From NCBI GenBank assembly GCA_032207245.1, contig CM063498.1, forward strand, positions 60,361,036-60,425,035: 64,000 nt of DNA. Direction: 5' to 3'. Below are positions 1 to 13,073 of this stretch, in pieces. Positions within the stretch are counted from its first letter, which is position 1; the number at the start of each line of letters is the position of its first letter. The DNA is from Pardosa pseudoannulata. Lineage: Eukaryota; Arthropoda; Arachnida; Araneae; Lycosidae. A program made the translations under genes and the position numbers. The notes under the pieces were generated by a model. It had not been told where the DNA came from. It made no database searches and saw nothing but the letters and a program-made list of their open reading frames with translations.

Positions 1-360
1 TGTAATATTTTTAAATTTAATCATCGATTATTTTTTATTGCAATGAAAATTTTATCACCGGTATTAACAACAAATTCTTTTCATAAAACTCTAGAAGTCT
101 GTTTCACGGACTAATAAATATCTAGCGTTTAAGTTATATATCTTATATGAAAATTAAGAAGTTTGTTCGTTGGTGTATTTGATTTTTATACATAACTACA
201 CGGTTTGTGATAGATCCGTTCAATTTTGGACATCACTCATATATACCGCCAAATAATCACTGTCAATATTAAAACGTCTGTTGTGCAGCCTATCACGTAA
301 TATGACAAGATAAATTAAAGTTGGCAACTAACATGCGGTCAGTAAAGATAAATAAATTAT
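1..360. repeat. Old interspersed repeat (family A) remnant
   Basis: Diverged similarity to 31560-31930, including shared order of TTTTAAATTTAAT, CAATGAAA, TAACAACAAA, ACGGACTAATAAA-like, GTGGTTTGT-like and TTTTGGACA motifs. Part also resembles 4560-4740. Confidence 0.45.
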
Positions 361-998
361 TGAACGTGTACCGGATAATTTTCAGCCAAAGAACAAACCC
401 TTTTTTTTACTTTACAATTCTAGAAAATTAAAAACTTTACTGATCCCGTCATATGACGGGCTATATGCTAGTTAAAGAATATCTGCTCAAAATATGGTGA
501 CTCTCCAAAACTGTTGATTTATATAAAGAACAAATATACAAACAAAATACACATTACAAACAATATACTCAGTACAATATGCATATACTCAGTTTTATAT
601 AGAGAGAGATTACCAAATCTATTATTAAACTCCATTAAAGGTAATAAGTAAGCTTAAAACATAAACAAAATATATCACAAATGAAATACCATAACTTCAT
701 GGCCTAATCTAAACAAAAAATTATGTTGAGAAAAGGAATGAAAAAGTTAAAGCTTCGCAAATAAAATTAAGCTTTTCAACTAAGATGTGCTGCTGATAAT
801 GTAATTACACCTTTTTAAATTGAATTTAATTACAAATAAAAAAAGGTCTTCTAGCAGGTAATTTCCTAATTAAAAGTTTTATTTACACTGCAATGGAAAT
901 TCATTTAAACATTAATATTCGAACACGGGGTTTAAAAAAAATGAATTACTTAAGTTGTAATCATATCAACATTTATTTTCCATGGAGATTTCGGTACT
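361..998. other. AT-rich intergenic, no gene seen
   Basis: AT-rich with a short palindrome CCCGTCATATGACGGG at 447-462. Nothing else recognised. Confidence 0.6.
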
Positions 999-1468
999 AC
1001 TGAAGAATCGGGTGCCCCTTGGCAAATTTGGCGAAATTATTGGCGATGTTTACTAAAACACAAAGGTATTACATCCGAATAACATTGTATCTCTTGCTAT
1101 ATGGACGACTTTAATGGATGTACATTACGCCATTGTAATAGAATTATATACATTTTTTTAATTAACCAAAGTCACTGAGAAAGCGAGCATTTACATTTAT
1201 TGGCAATTAATCTCGAAATGGCTTACAAAGCCGACAGCTCCAAATTATTAAAAATTAGCAATAGTGAATCTTTAATGGCTCATTATATTTAATATTTTTA
1301 AGCATTACGCGCATTTAATATATAAGAAATGGGTTCCACAGGAAGAGCTGGATAAAAATATTATATGAATTAAAATATAGATACAGATTATTTGGATCAG
1401 ATGAAAATGTTAGGCTACCATGCTCAGAGCTTTATAGACAAGTTGGATGGGGCACCCTGTTCTTCAGT
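999..1468. mobile_element. 470-bp TIR element
   Basis: ACTGAAGAATCGGGTGCCCC at 999-1018 is inverted at the right (GGGGCACCCTGTTCTTCAGT, 1449-1468). An inverted relative lies at 18371-19360. The target duplication is unclear and the superfamily is not assigned. Confidence 0.7.
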
Positions 1469-4400
1469 TAAGACGATATGTCTTCACATTTCCACTTTTT
1501 TTATTTGCGCAATATGGAACTGTATTATATTATAACAAAACCTATTTTATATATTTTGATCGTAAACTAACATTAATGCATTCTAAATAATATGGTTTGG
1601 TAAATATTATTAAATGATTCTCGAAACTCCAAGAAACGCATACATTATTTACTGTGTTATTAAATTCACATTAATATTCTTTACAATCAGATTTAAATCA
1701 ATAAATAAGAGATAAAGATGTATCAATTCGTTTCTCGTTGCCAGAATCTGAAACCAAAATGTTGCGCAAAAATGATTACTTTAATGAACAAATCATATCT
1801 AGAATGTCCTGAAAATGGAAATGCACGAAATTTAATTATGAGATTCATCTGGAGAATTCGAGTATCAGTTTTAATTTTGACAAACCAATTTAAATACTCC
1901 TGACACTGGTGTTTTGAGAATTCATTGAGACCGAGGTTTCTCTTTTAATATTTTCTATTTCGTTAACTATACCCACCTGTTACACCCGTAAAAATATTTT
2001 GGCGTTTTAAATGAGTATCAAAATGTTTCTCTTGAAAGAAAATAGATTAATTGATTTCAAATTCCCATGATAGCTTTCTTTTCCACAGTTCATATAATGT
2101 AGAGAAAATCTGGTTGCAGTTACAACTTTGTCAGTGTAACGTATGATGTGGGAGCGTAACTGATCAAGTCAGACAACTGATTTCACACAGCACACAGACA
2201 TTTATTTATACACAGTACATGTACAGATACATTTCAAAAAAACAAAATATCCCTCTGATCATTGCAGACCGCTCTCTCCTCTTCTTCGTTGCCAATCGCA
2301 ACCTTGAAATTGTATGAGTCCGGCACACAGTCATTCTCCTGTTGCCAATGGATTCTTAGAACTTATAACAGTTCGGCACAGCAGGCAGAGAATAATTGTA
2401 AAAAAAATATAAAAAAACATTTATTGGCATTCAAGACAAACAGAAGTGGGTTAACAAAAGTAACAACATGCATATCAGCTGTTCAAATGATTAAAACAGG
2501 AAGATTCTCTTTTGGCATTAGAACAAAAATGATTGTAAGTGGGGAAAATAAACATTATCATAGGATTACGATATTACTGTTCCTGACTGGAAATTATTAG
2601 TTAGCATTATAACGAATTCACGTTTTAACAGATTTTTAACATTGTAAGTCCTATAAAGAAATATATATATAGAATATATATACTATAAAATTATAGGACC
2701 TATTGTCTATAGTCCACACGTTTATATAGCTCTATAACAAGGTTTGTACATGTTTATATTGCACTACATCATCATGGTGCTAAATCGGAGTTTGAGTGTA
2801 TATATATTATCAACTACTATTTCAAATGCGGGGACACTTTCTCTTAAAGTATTTGCCACTCCCAACTGCAGATATTTGTTGGCCATTTTACCATAAGAAT
2901 AACATGTAGGCGGCCAACATTACTCCCGGGACGACACAAACACAGTCCTCGTAGTTTAGAAACAGGGACAAAGCACCAAGACACCAAGACTTGGCCTGAC
3001 ACCTCCAAATTACTGTTTGGGAACTTGGTTGACATTGTGACAATGAACCTATTTTGAAGTCGATAATGAGGTATGCTCGGGACTTTAACTTTCACTCCAA
3101 GAGATTATTATTTTCACAGACATACAATCATTGACAAAACAGCGATCAACATTGCGGGTCCCCTCGACCGCGCAATCCGATGTTAACAAGTAAATATGAT
3201 GAGGTCACAGCACAAGTTCTGTTCAGGAACTGTTGATTTTAAATTATAAAGTCGGCACATACTGCTTTACATAAAAAATAAAAACATTTTGAATTAAGAA
3301 CAACCATCCTTGAGCTATGGGTCATAACAACAAATATATATGTTGTTAATAAGATAGCAATGTAGTTAACACGCAGTGGATGACGGAACATTTTGGCGAA
3401 ATTTAATATTCAGTTCTCAATAGATCGAAATTATTTAATTTTTTAAACAACTTTTGTATTTTATATTGAAATATATAAACAAATATATAAATAGAATATA
3501 TAATAACAACTTAAGATTTTGTAAACACTTTATATTTTTAGTGGATAAATTTATAATAGTATCGTATATGAAAATCATAAAAATAGTAGTATAAATATTT
3601 TTTCGAATTATGTCACATTAAACATTTTTTTTTTATAAAAAAAAATGAGAGCAATCCAAAAACTAATATGTAAAAACTGGTTGTCTAACCAGAATCTATG
3701 TAGTAGAGAAGATTCGGCTTCGATTCCTGTATATAAGTTATTTTTTACACAAATAATGTTATTACACTAATTGTACTAGTACGTGAACGCTCAAGTATCA
3801 ATCGTCCGATAAACGTGCGAGTATGTCCAGTATACAATGCTTTAATAAGATATCGATTTTCAAATATGAATTAAAAATAAAAAATTAGTTTTGAAAGTAC
3901 ATTTACCTTGAAAATATATGTACTTTTTAACCTCCATGTACATATAAGAACATATGAGGCTAATAACAAATGTGAATGCATGCAGATTTTAAAATATTGA
4001 ATCATTTTAGATGCATAAAAGTTATTTATAACCAGAAAAATTTGCTTTTATTGTTATTTTTCTACCAAGTAAAATTCAAAGAATAAAAGAGACTTGAATA
4101 TATTGTAAAATAAGTACATTAAAATAAAAATAAACAAAAAGCAAGTGCATTTAGATGTAAACCGTTTTATTTTTTTATATATAAGTTATCTGTATTTAAT
4201 TATGAAATAAATGGATAAGGCATCATTCAAGCAATAAAGTTTATCTTTCCTAAACTATAGTTCTAAAATAATTTGTACAAATATTTCATATCACAGCAAA
4301 ACAATATAAAACATTAAAAATTTTTTCCTTTAATGCCCTTATTTCGTATTTTGGTTAAAATCGATTAAATTTTTACATTTATCACAATAAATAGGTAAAA

Positions 4401-5624
4401 ATAAAATTTTTTAATTATTCATTGAAATATCTCATTTAATCCTTTCATATTTGAACTATTTATATCGTCTAAATAATATCTTATCACTACTTATATTACG
4501 TAAATGATCATATTTGACTAATAAATTAGGTACATGTGTGATATAAATTGAAGCATCGTATGTGTAACTTTTGCCACCGGTTTTACAATAAATTATTTTC
4601 ATATAAGTCTATGAGTCTATTCACGGACAAATAATATTAACTAATTTATATATAGAAATTAAGAATTTGTTCTTTTTGTGTTTGTTTATTATAAAATTAT
4701 ATAGGTTACCTAAATGAATTCAATGTGGTTCTAATCATTACAGGATCAGACTCTATAGTAACGATAATTAATTATAAAAAGATAGTTCAAAAAAACAAAA
4801 ATCAGAGGGTACAACGTTTGGAATATTAACAAGAGCAAGTGCATTTAATGATCCGTTTCTCCAAAAAATGTTACAAATAAAGAGACAGGATTCATTAAAA
4901 AACATAAAAGTTTTGTTTCCGTATTCACTTCTTCAACAAATCTGAGGCTTCAACTTTTCAACCTTACCAACCAAAATAGAAAACTCAATCGAATTCGAAA
5001 CCATCCCTGAATTTTAGACTTACAATAGATGTCGCTGAAGATAAAAATAGGGTGACAAAAATATTTTAAACTATTTTTTAATTAATTAGAAGACTCATAA
5101 GAGGTTCAGCTGAGAAAGAAGGTTAATGATATCGAAAGAGTAGCGAAACTTTTAAAACCCAACTATAACCTAATGTTAAAATACATTTGTGCTCCTTTTT
5201 CTTTCACAAAAACATTTTCTTAGCATGATCTACGTAAAAACCCATACAAAATCCTTTTAAGGATGATAAAGATGTGATTATTGTTTACCAAATGACGGTC
5301 AAAACAGGAAATTTGCGAATCACACTTCCTGCAAGATTTGTTACTCATGAGACAGCAAAATGTAGTTCCCAGCAAAGCAGAAATGATCTCGTAAGAAGTT
5401 GACGCTTCTTTGATTTCACAAGATTTCCTTTCCATGGATAAAAAAGTACACAGTCGAGGGTGTAAGTTAACATAAATATATAGTAACAAAAAATATAATT
5501 TTACATGGGATTTTACATGGAATTGGAAAAATGAAATTTTTATGCCATTTAATAAGAATAGAAGACTCTTTACAAGATTTTTGTTTCAAAATTTTTATTA
5601 TATCCGTAAATGCTCTCGATTTAT
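1469..5624. other. AT-rich intergenic, no gene seen
   Basis: Short frames are scattered and family-less. A GC-richer island lies at 2840-3240. A B-box-like GGCTTCGATTCC at 3717 sits beyond a weak tRNA-like fold, possibly a SINE scrap. A family A fragment lies at 4560-4740. Confidence 0.5.
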
Positions 5625-6283
5625 CAGAGCCCGACTCAGATACTTTTGTGCCCAGGGCACAATCCAATTTTTGTGCCCTCCACCCCCATGCAAATTTAAA
5701 GCGACAAGTTATCATAATTACAGTCATATAGAAATTATAACATTGAATTAGCAAACAGATTTAAGAAATTAGCATTAAAGTAATATTCAAAATCAAAAAC
5801 ACCAAATTTTCATTTTACGTAATCATTATTATCTCTGTTTAGGCATGCTAAAAATTAAGGACTTTTAAAAACCTAGAGTGACCCACTTTTTTATGTTTAC
5901 CTTGTCACACTCACAAGCTGTGTGATGCAGAAAATAAATAATAAGAGAATTAAAAATAATTTAAATTGAGGAGATGATTGAATGGTTTATAGTGGTACGT
6001 TGCTAATAATCTATCTTATAAATATGCAATAACCCATAGGATAAAAAGAGCACGAGGTTCGTTGAGGGAATTAATTATCAGGTAAATAACAGTAAAATTA
6101 AAGTAAATAGGAAACAATAGAGTTCATGACAAACACAATTACCTCGTACAATAATTTATTAAAACTTAACGATGGTAGTGTATATTTGCGATTTCTCCCC
6201 ACTTAATATGTGTTTCAAGCACTCGACTAAATTTTCGTGCCCAGGATACGTGCCCCAAGTGCCCGTGCGATAATCAGGCTCTG
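5625..6283. mobile_element. 659-bp hAT-like nonautonomous element, complete copy
   Basis: Inverted-orientation homologue of 34643-35300. Ends CAGAGCCCGA and TCAGGCTCTG; 8-bp flanks CGATTTAT (5617-5624) and CGGTTTAT (6284-6291) differ at one base. The right 295 bp (5989-6283) belong to the 3.54-kb duplicated unit, so a right-hand fragment recurs at 9531-9825. Confidence 0.85.
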
Positions 6284-7449
6284 CGGTTTATGAGTCTCGG
6301 CATACCCAAAAGAAGTCTGAAACTAATAACAGCTAGAGTTGAGGTTTTGACATATCGTAATATGCGCAAATAAATAAAGCGTATTCAATTTTGATGTGAT
6401 AGATGTAGTTGGTTAAAATGATTGAAAATACAGAAACATAAAAATAAATATGCATGCATTTATAAGCCATAGTTAAACCTTGTTATTATTCTGTTAATTA
6501 TAGCTTTAAGCTCCTTTCTGCAATAAAACTTTTATTGCCTTAAATATGCATATTATTATTATATCTACTTTAAAAACAAAAGATGCAAAAACATAAAAAG
6601 ATTTTTTTTCGGGGAGATTTAGTAATAGGTTGAAAATCACTGATTTATTCAGTAATACATTTTAAACACTTTTAGAATTCTCATTCCATACAATTTCAAC
6701 TTCAATCATTTCGTTCCTTGCTTTATTACTATTACATTGTATAAGGCCAGTTTGTATTCAAATTGGCCTCCTGTGTTTTCTAAATTTAGTACCTAACTTC
6801 GATTTATACAGCTATTTTATCATTTCACTGAAAGGTTTTAATTCTGCCTTTCCAATTCTTCCCCAAAATATTCTTTTATGCAGGCCAGTCGTTGTGCCTT
6901 TTGACTGCAAAACAAAGGGCTCCATACAAAAGGGAGATTAATGAATGCCATTTTACGATCTGTTTCCGACGTATATGCGAGTTAAGGGTGCACTTTCAGT
7001 AACAATTAACTCGGAAACTATTTTTCTTGCGTGAATTCTTAGAACAACCAGTTTTCCACTTCGACAAAACGAAGCTATTCAGTGAGATACATTTGGAAAA
7101 TTGCAATCTTGAATCTTCCAGCATTCCGTGTATTTTCTTAAAACTGAATATTTTTAACTTTCCCATAAAAATTTAAGTGGGTCAAATGTATATATGTATG
7201 CACAATGCCGGGGCAAATATGTGTGCAAAGCATGCGTGCACGCAGGCGGTAAATTTTCTAGGGCGGACGATAGAATAAATAATATTAAACTACACTAACA
7301 TAGATTTTTTTTTAGAAAAATAGGATTTAACTGAAAATACTTAATAAGAAAATCTATTTTTTTATTTATAGAGTTTTCACGTATGGTAATAATTGTTAAC
7401 ATAAAACTGGTTTACTTTTTAATGAATACTTCTTTACATATATTGTTAT

Positions 7450-8072
7450 TTAACCCTCCGAGTGAGACACATCGAAGAAAAAAAAGTCTACAAAATATAC
7501 GCTAAAGGTTTAGGCCAAAGTGTTCTATTTTTTTTCCTTCACCTTTGTTGACTAGAATGGAATACGGGAAATTCACCCTCGTTATTGTCCCTTTACTTCC
7601 GGTTATAAATAGTCATATAGATATTATGGATTATTAATTTTTAATACACATAAAGCTCGTCAAGTCTCAAAGATCCTCCCATAAGAAATAATGGATTCTG
7701 AAAGTACAAATAAAAATATTCTTTGAGAGACTTGTTTATATTTTTTTACAGTAGTCATCCAAGATATTTAAGTGGAGCATTTATAGATACACCTGTAACC
7801 GCAAACGAAATACTTCGATATAGAGATTTACAAAGCCGTGAAAAGCTGTCAGAGTCTTTGAGCCTCATGGGGTAGGGGTGCATCCCTCAATAAATGACAA
7901 AGAGGGGTGCAGTTCCTAAACAATCGACCTGACCAAAACTTCATAGGGGAAAGCACTGACAGAATTGTACATTACATCCAATTTCGGAGCGTTTTTGAAA
8001 GTCGAAAATTCTGCGTTTTGAAGACATCATCGGTTTGGCGGAATTGTACGTGAGGACCGCTTAGAGGGTTAA
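7450..8072. mobile_element. 623-bp TTAA-flanked element (piggyBac-like), unit 1
   Basis: TTAACCCTCCGAGTG at the left; AAGCG/CGCTT-type inverted partner CGCTTAGAGGGTTAA at the right. TTAA at 7450-7453 and 8069-8072. The TIR is short and imperfect (about 8 of 11 after TTAA). No transposase frame seen. Confidence 0.6.
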
Positions 8073-8772
8073 AAAGAGATGGATTTGCAATATATTAAGT
8101 CTATTTTAAAGGAGTTCTTACTTAAAAAAATTTTTAAATGACAGTTAAAAAAATCCAAATAAATTTGTATTTTATAAATTTATACCAAATTTTACTGTTT
8201 TTTATCTTTTTATATATTTATAATAGCAATTGAAAATATGCAAAAATCTAAAATTGTCAGATATTATTGATAAAGTGACAAATAAGGAAGGAAATTAAAT
8301 GTAATTGAGCATTTTGTTACATTTCTTATATCTATTTTAATAAACTTTAAATATGGTGTGTATACTTTTTTTTTACTTTTTTTATCTGTAGTCAATTAAA
8401 TGTATCAGTCACATAGACATAATAGCAATCTCATATGCATTGGACTAAGTTATAAATCTATTGGGCGTTTATATTGGTAAGGGTCGTCCAAATATTATCT
8501 TGTACGCAAGTAATAGTCCATAACAGGCTCTGTGTATGCATCCCACTCAAAATGTAATGGCCCGAAAAGAGTATTACAGAATAAAGGAATAAAGTTTATA
8601 GCCTAAGCACTAATAAGTAAATTTATACACTGGACCCAGCCGAAGTAATAGGATAACTGATAACACGACCACTGCAACAGCACAACGGTTACTAGCCTGC
8701 TGCTTACCTAAAAGAAGCCCGTTATGTTTCGAGTTAATGTAGTCCAATCCAGTAAGGTGAAAATACTAGGCT

Positions 8773-9458
8773 GCTACCATATTACAGTCGACATATGTCA
8801 CTGGTGAGTTCTACGTCATGATGAGGTCAGAAATAGCCAGAGATGAGAATTCGGTACTGTAAGCACACCCTCTTTCTGGCTTACTATGTTAGCTTGGAAC
8901 TTGCCCGCCTATTGTACTGAGGCACGTATGTTCGTCCTCCGAACGCTTGGACGGACAAAACAAATTTATTTACAACATTTTAAGACACAATTAAAGTAAA
9001 TCAAATATCATAGTTGTGAGTCTCAGAGCCTGTCAACAATCCAAACTGCATGACCGCGCTTACATGTCTGAGGAGGAAAAAAAAGGAATAAAGTTCTTTC
9101 GCTTCAAAGCAGAGGGATTTGTGTCGGTCGCCGGCTCGAATCCAACTCCAACTGCCCTCACGCAGATCTTCCCTCAATTCCTCGGGGGGGGGGGGTCTGG
9201 AAACTTAAGCACATCCGAGGCCCTGGAAAATCAAACAAGCGACACCTCCGAAAAACGTTATCATCCCCCTTTGCCGGCCAGCTTCTTATTTCCCCTAAGG
9301 AATGTCGGGTGGAAGAGGTCAATGCCGATTTGCCGATATCATCAAGGGCACACATGAGTCGTGGGTGCAAATTCCTTACAGGTACCATAAAGTTTCCTCT
9401 GTGACATCATTAGGATGCAGAAGTCACCAGTGACATATATCGACTGTAATATGGTAGC
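8773..9458. mobile_element. 686-bp element with about 42-bp TIRs and a G-run, unit 1
   Basis: GCTACCATATTACAGTCGA at 8773 is inverted at the right end (ending 9458). The arms continue through the CATATGTCACTGGTGA region. No clear target duplication. The interior has an 11-G tract and a GGCTCGAATCC motif (9138-9148) resembling a tRNA-type B box. The open frames across it (up to 113 codons) change frame between the two units and match no family I know. Superfamily not determined. Confidence 0.65.
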
Positions 9459-9530
9459 AACCCTACTCTAAACATTGATAACAGTAATCCCTTATATTGT
9501 GATTATTAAAATCAGTTTCGGAAATATCAT

Positions 9531-9825
9531 ATAGTGGTACGTTGCTAATAATCTATCTTATAAATATGCAATAACCCATAGGATAAAAAGAGCACCAGGT
9601 TCGTTGAGGGAATTAATTATCAGGTAAATAACAGTAAAATTAAAGTAAATAGGAAACAATAGAGTTCATGACAAACACAATTACCTCGTACAATAATTTA
9701 TTAAAACTTAACGATGGTAGTGTATATTTGCGATTTCTCCCCACTTAATATGTGTTTCAAGCACTCGACTAAATTTTCGTGCCCAGGATACGTGCCCCAA
9801 GTGCCCGTGCGATAATCAGGCTCTG
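9531..9825. mobile_element. Truncated hAT-like element at the start of duplicate unit 2
   Basis: Carries only the right 295 bp of the element at 5625-6283. It is cut at the duplication junction, not at an element end. Confidence 0.85.
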
Positions 9826-10989
9826 CGGTTTATGAGTCTCGGCATACCCAAAAGAAGTCTGAAACTAATAACAGCTAGAGTTGAGGTTTTGACATATCGT
9901 AATATGCGCAAATAAATAAAGCGTATTCAATTTTGATGTGATAGATGTAGTTGGTTAAAATGATTGAAAATACAGAAACATAAAAATAAATATGCATGTA
10001 TTTATAAGCCATAGTTAAACCTTGTTATTATTCTGTTAATTATAGCTTTAAGCTCCTTTCTGCAATAAAACTTTTATTGCCTTAAATATGCATATTATTA
10101 TTATATCTACTTTAAAAACAAAAGATGCAAAAACATAAAAAGATTTTTTTTCGGAGAGATTTAGTAATAGGTTGAAAATCACTGATTTATTCAGTAATAC
10201 ATTTTAAACACTTTTAGAATTCTCATTCCATACAATTTCAACTTCAATCATTTCGTTCCTTGCTTTATTACTATTACATTGTATAAGGCCAGTTTGTATT
10301 CAAATTGGCCTCCTGTGTTTTCTAAATTTAGTACCTAACTTCGATTTATACAGCTATTTTATCATTTCACTGAAAGGTTTTAATTCTGCCTTTCCAATTC
10401 TTCCCCAAAATATTCTTTTATGCAGGCCAGACGTTTGCCTTTTGACTGCAAAACAAAGGGCTCCATACAAAAGGGAGATTAATGAATGCCATTTTACGAT
10501 CTGTTTCCGACGTATATGCGAGTTAAGGGTGCACTTTCAGTAACAATTAACTCGGAAACTATTTTTCTTGCGTGAATTCTTAGAACAACCAGTTTTCCAC
10601 TTCGACAAAACGAAGCTATTCAGTGAGATACATTTGGAAAATTGCAATCTTGAATCTTCCAGCATTCCGTGTATTTTCTTAAAACTGAATATTTTTAACT
10701 TTCCCATAAAAATTTAAGTGGGTCAAATGTATATATGTATGCACAATGCCGGGGCAAATATGTGTGCAAAGCATGCGTGCACGCAGGCGGTAAATTTTCT
10801 AGGGCGGACGATAGAATAAATAATATTAAACTACACTAACATAGATTTTTTTTAGAAAAATAGGATTTAACTGAAAATACTTAATAAGAAAATCTATTTT
10901 TTTATTTATAGAGTTTTCACGTATGGTAATAATTGTTAACATAAAACTGGTTTACTTTTTAATGAATACTTCTTTACATATATTGTTAT

Positions 10990-11612
10990 TTAACCCTCCG
11001 AGTGAGACACATCGAAGAAAAAAAAGTCTACAAAATATACGCTAAAGGTTTAGGCCAAAGTGTTCTATTTTTTTTCCTTCACCTTTGTTGACTAGAATGG
11101 AATACGGGAAATTCACCCTCGTTATTGTCCCTTTACTTCCGGTTATAAATAGTCATATAGATATTATGGATTATTAATTTTTAATACACATAAAGCTCGT
11201 CAAGTCTCAAAGATCCTCCCATAAGAAATAATGGATTCTGAAAGTACAAATAAAAATATTCTTTGAGAGACTTGTTTATATTTTTTTACAGTAGTCATCC
11301 AAGATATTTAAGTGGAGCATTTATAGATACACCTGTAACCGCAAACGAAATACTTCGATATAGAGATTTACAAAGCCGTGAAAAGCTGTCAGAGTCTTTG
11401 AGCCTCATGGGGTAGGGGTGCATCCCTCAATAAATGACAAAGAGGGGTGCAGTTCCTAAACAATCGACCTGACCAAAACTTCATAGGGGAAAGCACTGAC
11501 AGAATTGTACATTACATCCAATTTCGGAGCGTTTTTGAAAGTCGAAAATTCTGCGTTTTGAAGACATCATCGGTTTGGCGGAATTGTACGTGAGGACCGC
11601 TTAGAGGGTTAA
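10990..11612. mobile_element. 623-bp TTAA-flanked element (piggyBac-like), unit 2
   Basis: Duplicate of 7450-8072 carried by the tandem duplication; TTAA at 10990-10993 and 11609-11612. Confidence 0.6.
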
Positions 11613-12314
11613 AAAGAGATGGATTTGCAATATATTAAGTCTATTTTAAAGGAGTTCTTACTTAAAAAAATTTTTTAAATGACAGTTAAAAAAATCCAAA
11701 TAAATTTGTATTTTATAAATTTATACCAAATTTTACTGTTTTTTTTATCTTTTTATATATTTATAATAGCAATTGAAAATATGCAAAAATCTAAAATTGT
11801 CAGATATTATTGATAAAGTGACAAATAAGGAAGGAAATTAAATGTAATTGAGCATTTTGTTACATTTCTTATATCTATTTTAATAAACTTTAAATATGGT
11901 GTGTATATTTTTTTTTACTTTTTTTATCTGTAGTCAATTAAATGTATCAGTCACATAGACATAATAGCAATCTCATATGCATTGGACTAAGTTATAAATC
12001 TATTGGGCGTTTATATTGGTAAGGGTCGTCCAAATATTATCTTGTACGCAAGTAATAGTCCATAACAGGCTCTGTGTATGCATCCCACTCAAAATGTAAT
12101 GGCCCGAAAAGAGTATTACAGAATAAAGGAATAAAGTTTATAGCCTAAGCACTAATAAGTAAATTTATACACTGGACCCAGCCGAAGCAATAGGATAACT
12201 GATAACACGACCACTGCAACAGCACAACGGTTACTAGCCTGCTGCTGACCTAAAAGAAGCCCGTTATGATTCGAGTTAATGTAGTCAAACCCAGTAAGTT
12301 GAAAATACTAGGCT

Positions 12315-13007
12315 GCTACCATATTACAGTCGACATATGTCACTGGTGACTTCTACGTCATATTGACGTCAGAAATAGCCAGAGATGGGAATTCGGTGCT
12401 GTAAGCACACCCTCTTTCTTGTGTGCTATGTTAGCTTGGGATCTGCCCGCCTACTGTACTGAGGCACGTATGTTCGTCCTCCGAAGGCTTGGACGGACAA
12501 AACAAATTTATTTACAACATTTTAAGACACAATTAAAGTAAATCAAATATCATAGTTGTGAGTCTCAGAGCCTGTCAACAATCCAAACTGCATGACCGCG
12601 CTTACATGTCCGAGGAGGAAAAAAAAGGAATAAAGTTCTTTCGCTTCAAAGCAGAGGGATGTGTGTCGGTCGCCGGCTCGAATCCAACTCCAACTGCCCT
12701 CTTGCAGATCTTCCCTCAATTCCTCGGGGGGGGGGGGGTCTGGAAACTTGAGCACATCCTCCTTTTCAAAGGCCCTGGCAAATCAAACAAGCGACACCTC
12801 CGAAAAACGTTATCATCCCCCTTTGCGGGCCAGCTTCTTATTTCCCCTAAGGAATGTCGGGAAGAGGTCAATGCCGATTTGCCGATATCATCAAGGGCAC
12901 ACATGAGTCGTGAGTGCAAATTCCTTACAGGTACCATAAAGTTCCCTTTGTGACATCATTAGGATGCAGAAGTCACCAGTGACATATGTCGACTGTAATA
13001 TGGTAGC
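12315..13007. mobile_element. 693-bp element with about 42-bp TIRs and a G-run, unit 2
   Basis: Duplicate of 8773-9458, with more differences than the rest of the unit. These include an 11-bp gain (CTCCTTTTCAA) near 12760, a 12-G tract, and a left-arm change that makes the two arms of this copy match better (GGTGACTTCTACGTCA). Confidence 0.65.
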
Positions 13008-13073
13008 ACCCCTACTCTAAACATTGATAACAGGAATCCCTTACATTGTGATTATTAAAAACAGTTTCGGAAA

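Larger units (their letters stand above)
5989..9530. repeat. 3.54-kb tandem duplication, unit 1
   Basis: The sequence from ATAGTGGTACGTTGC to GGAAATATCAT recurs head-to-tail at 9531-13079. From about 6000 to 8640 the units differ only by scattered substitutions and homopolymer length. From about 8640 onward differences are more frequent. Contents in order: the right part of a hAT-like element, a low-feature stretch (6284-7449), a TTAA element and a TIR element with a G-run. Confidence 0.95.

Noticed and set aside
2262..2600. 112-codon frame
   Set aside because: No domain, no conserved motif and no splice or regulatory context.
9138..9148. Functional tRNA from the B-box-like motif in the TIR element
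   Set aside because: No matching A box or cloverleaf around it.
9016..12953. Frames of 70-131 codons in both duplication units
   Set aside because: The reading frame is not kept between the two units (G-run length and indels shift it), and no family is recognisable.
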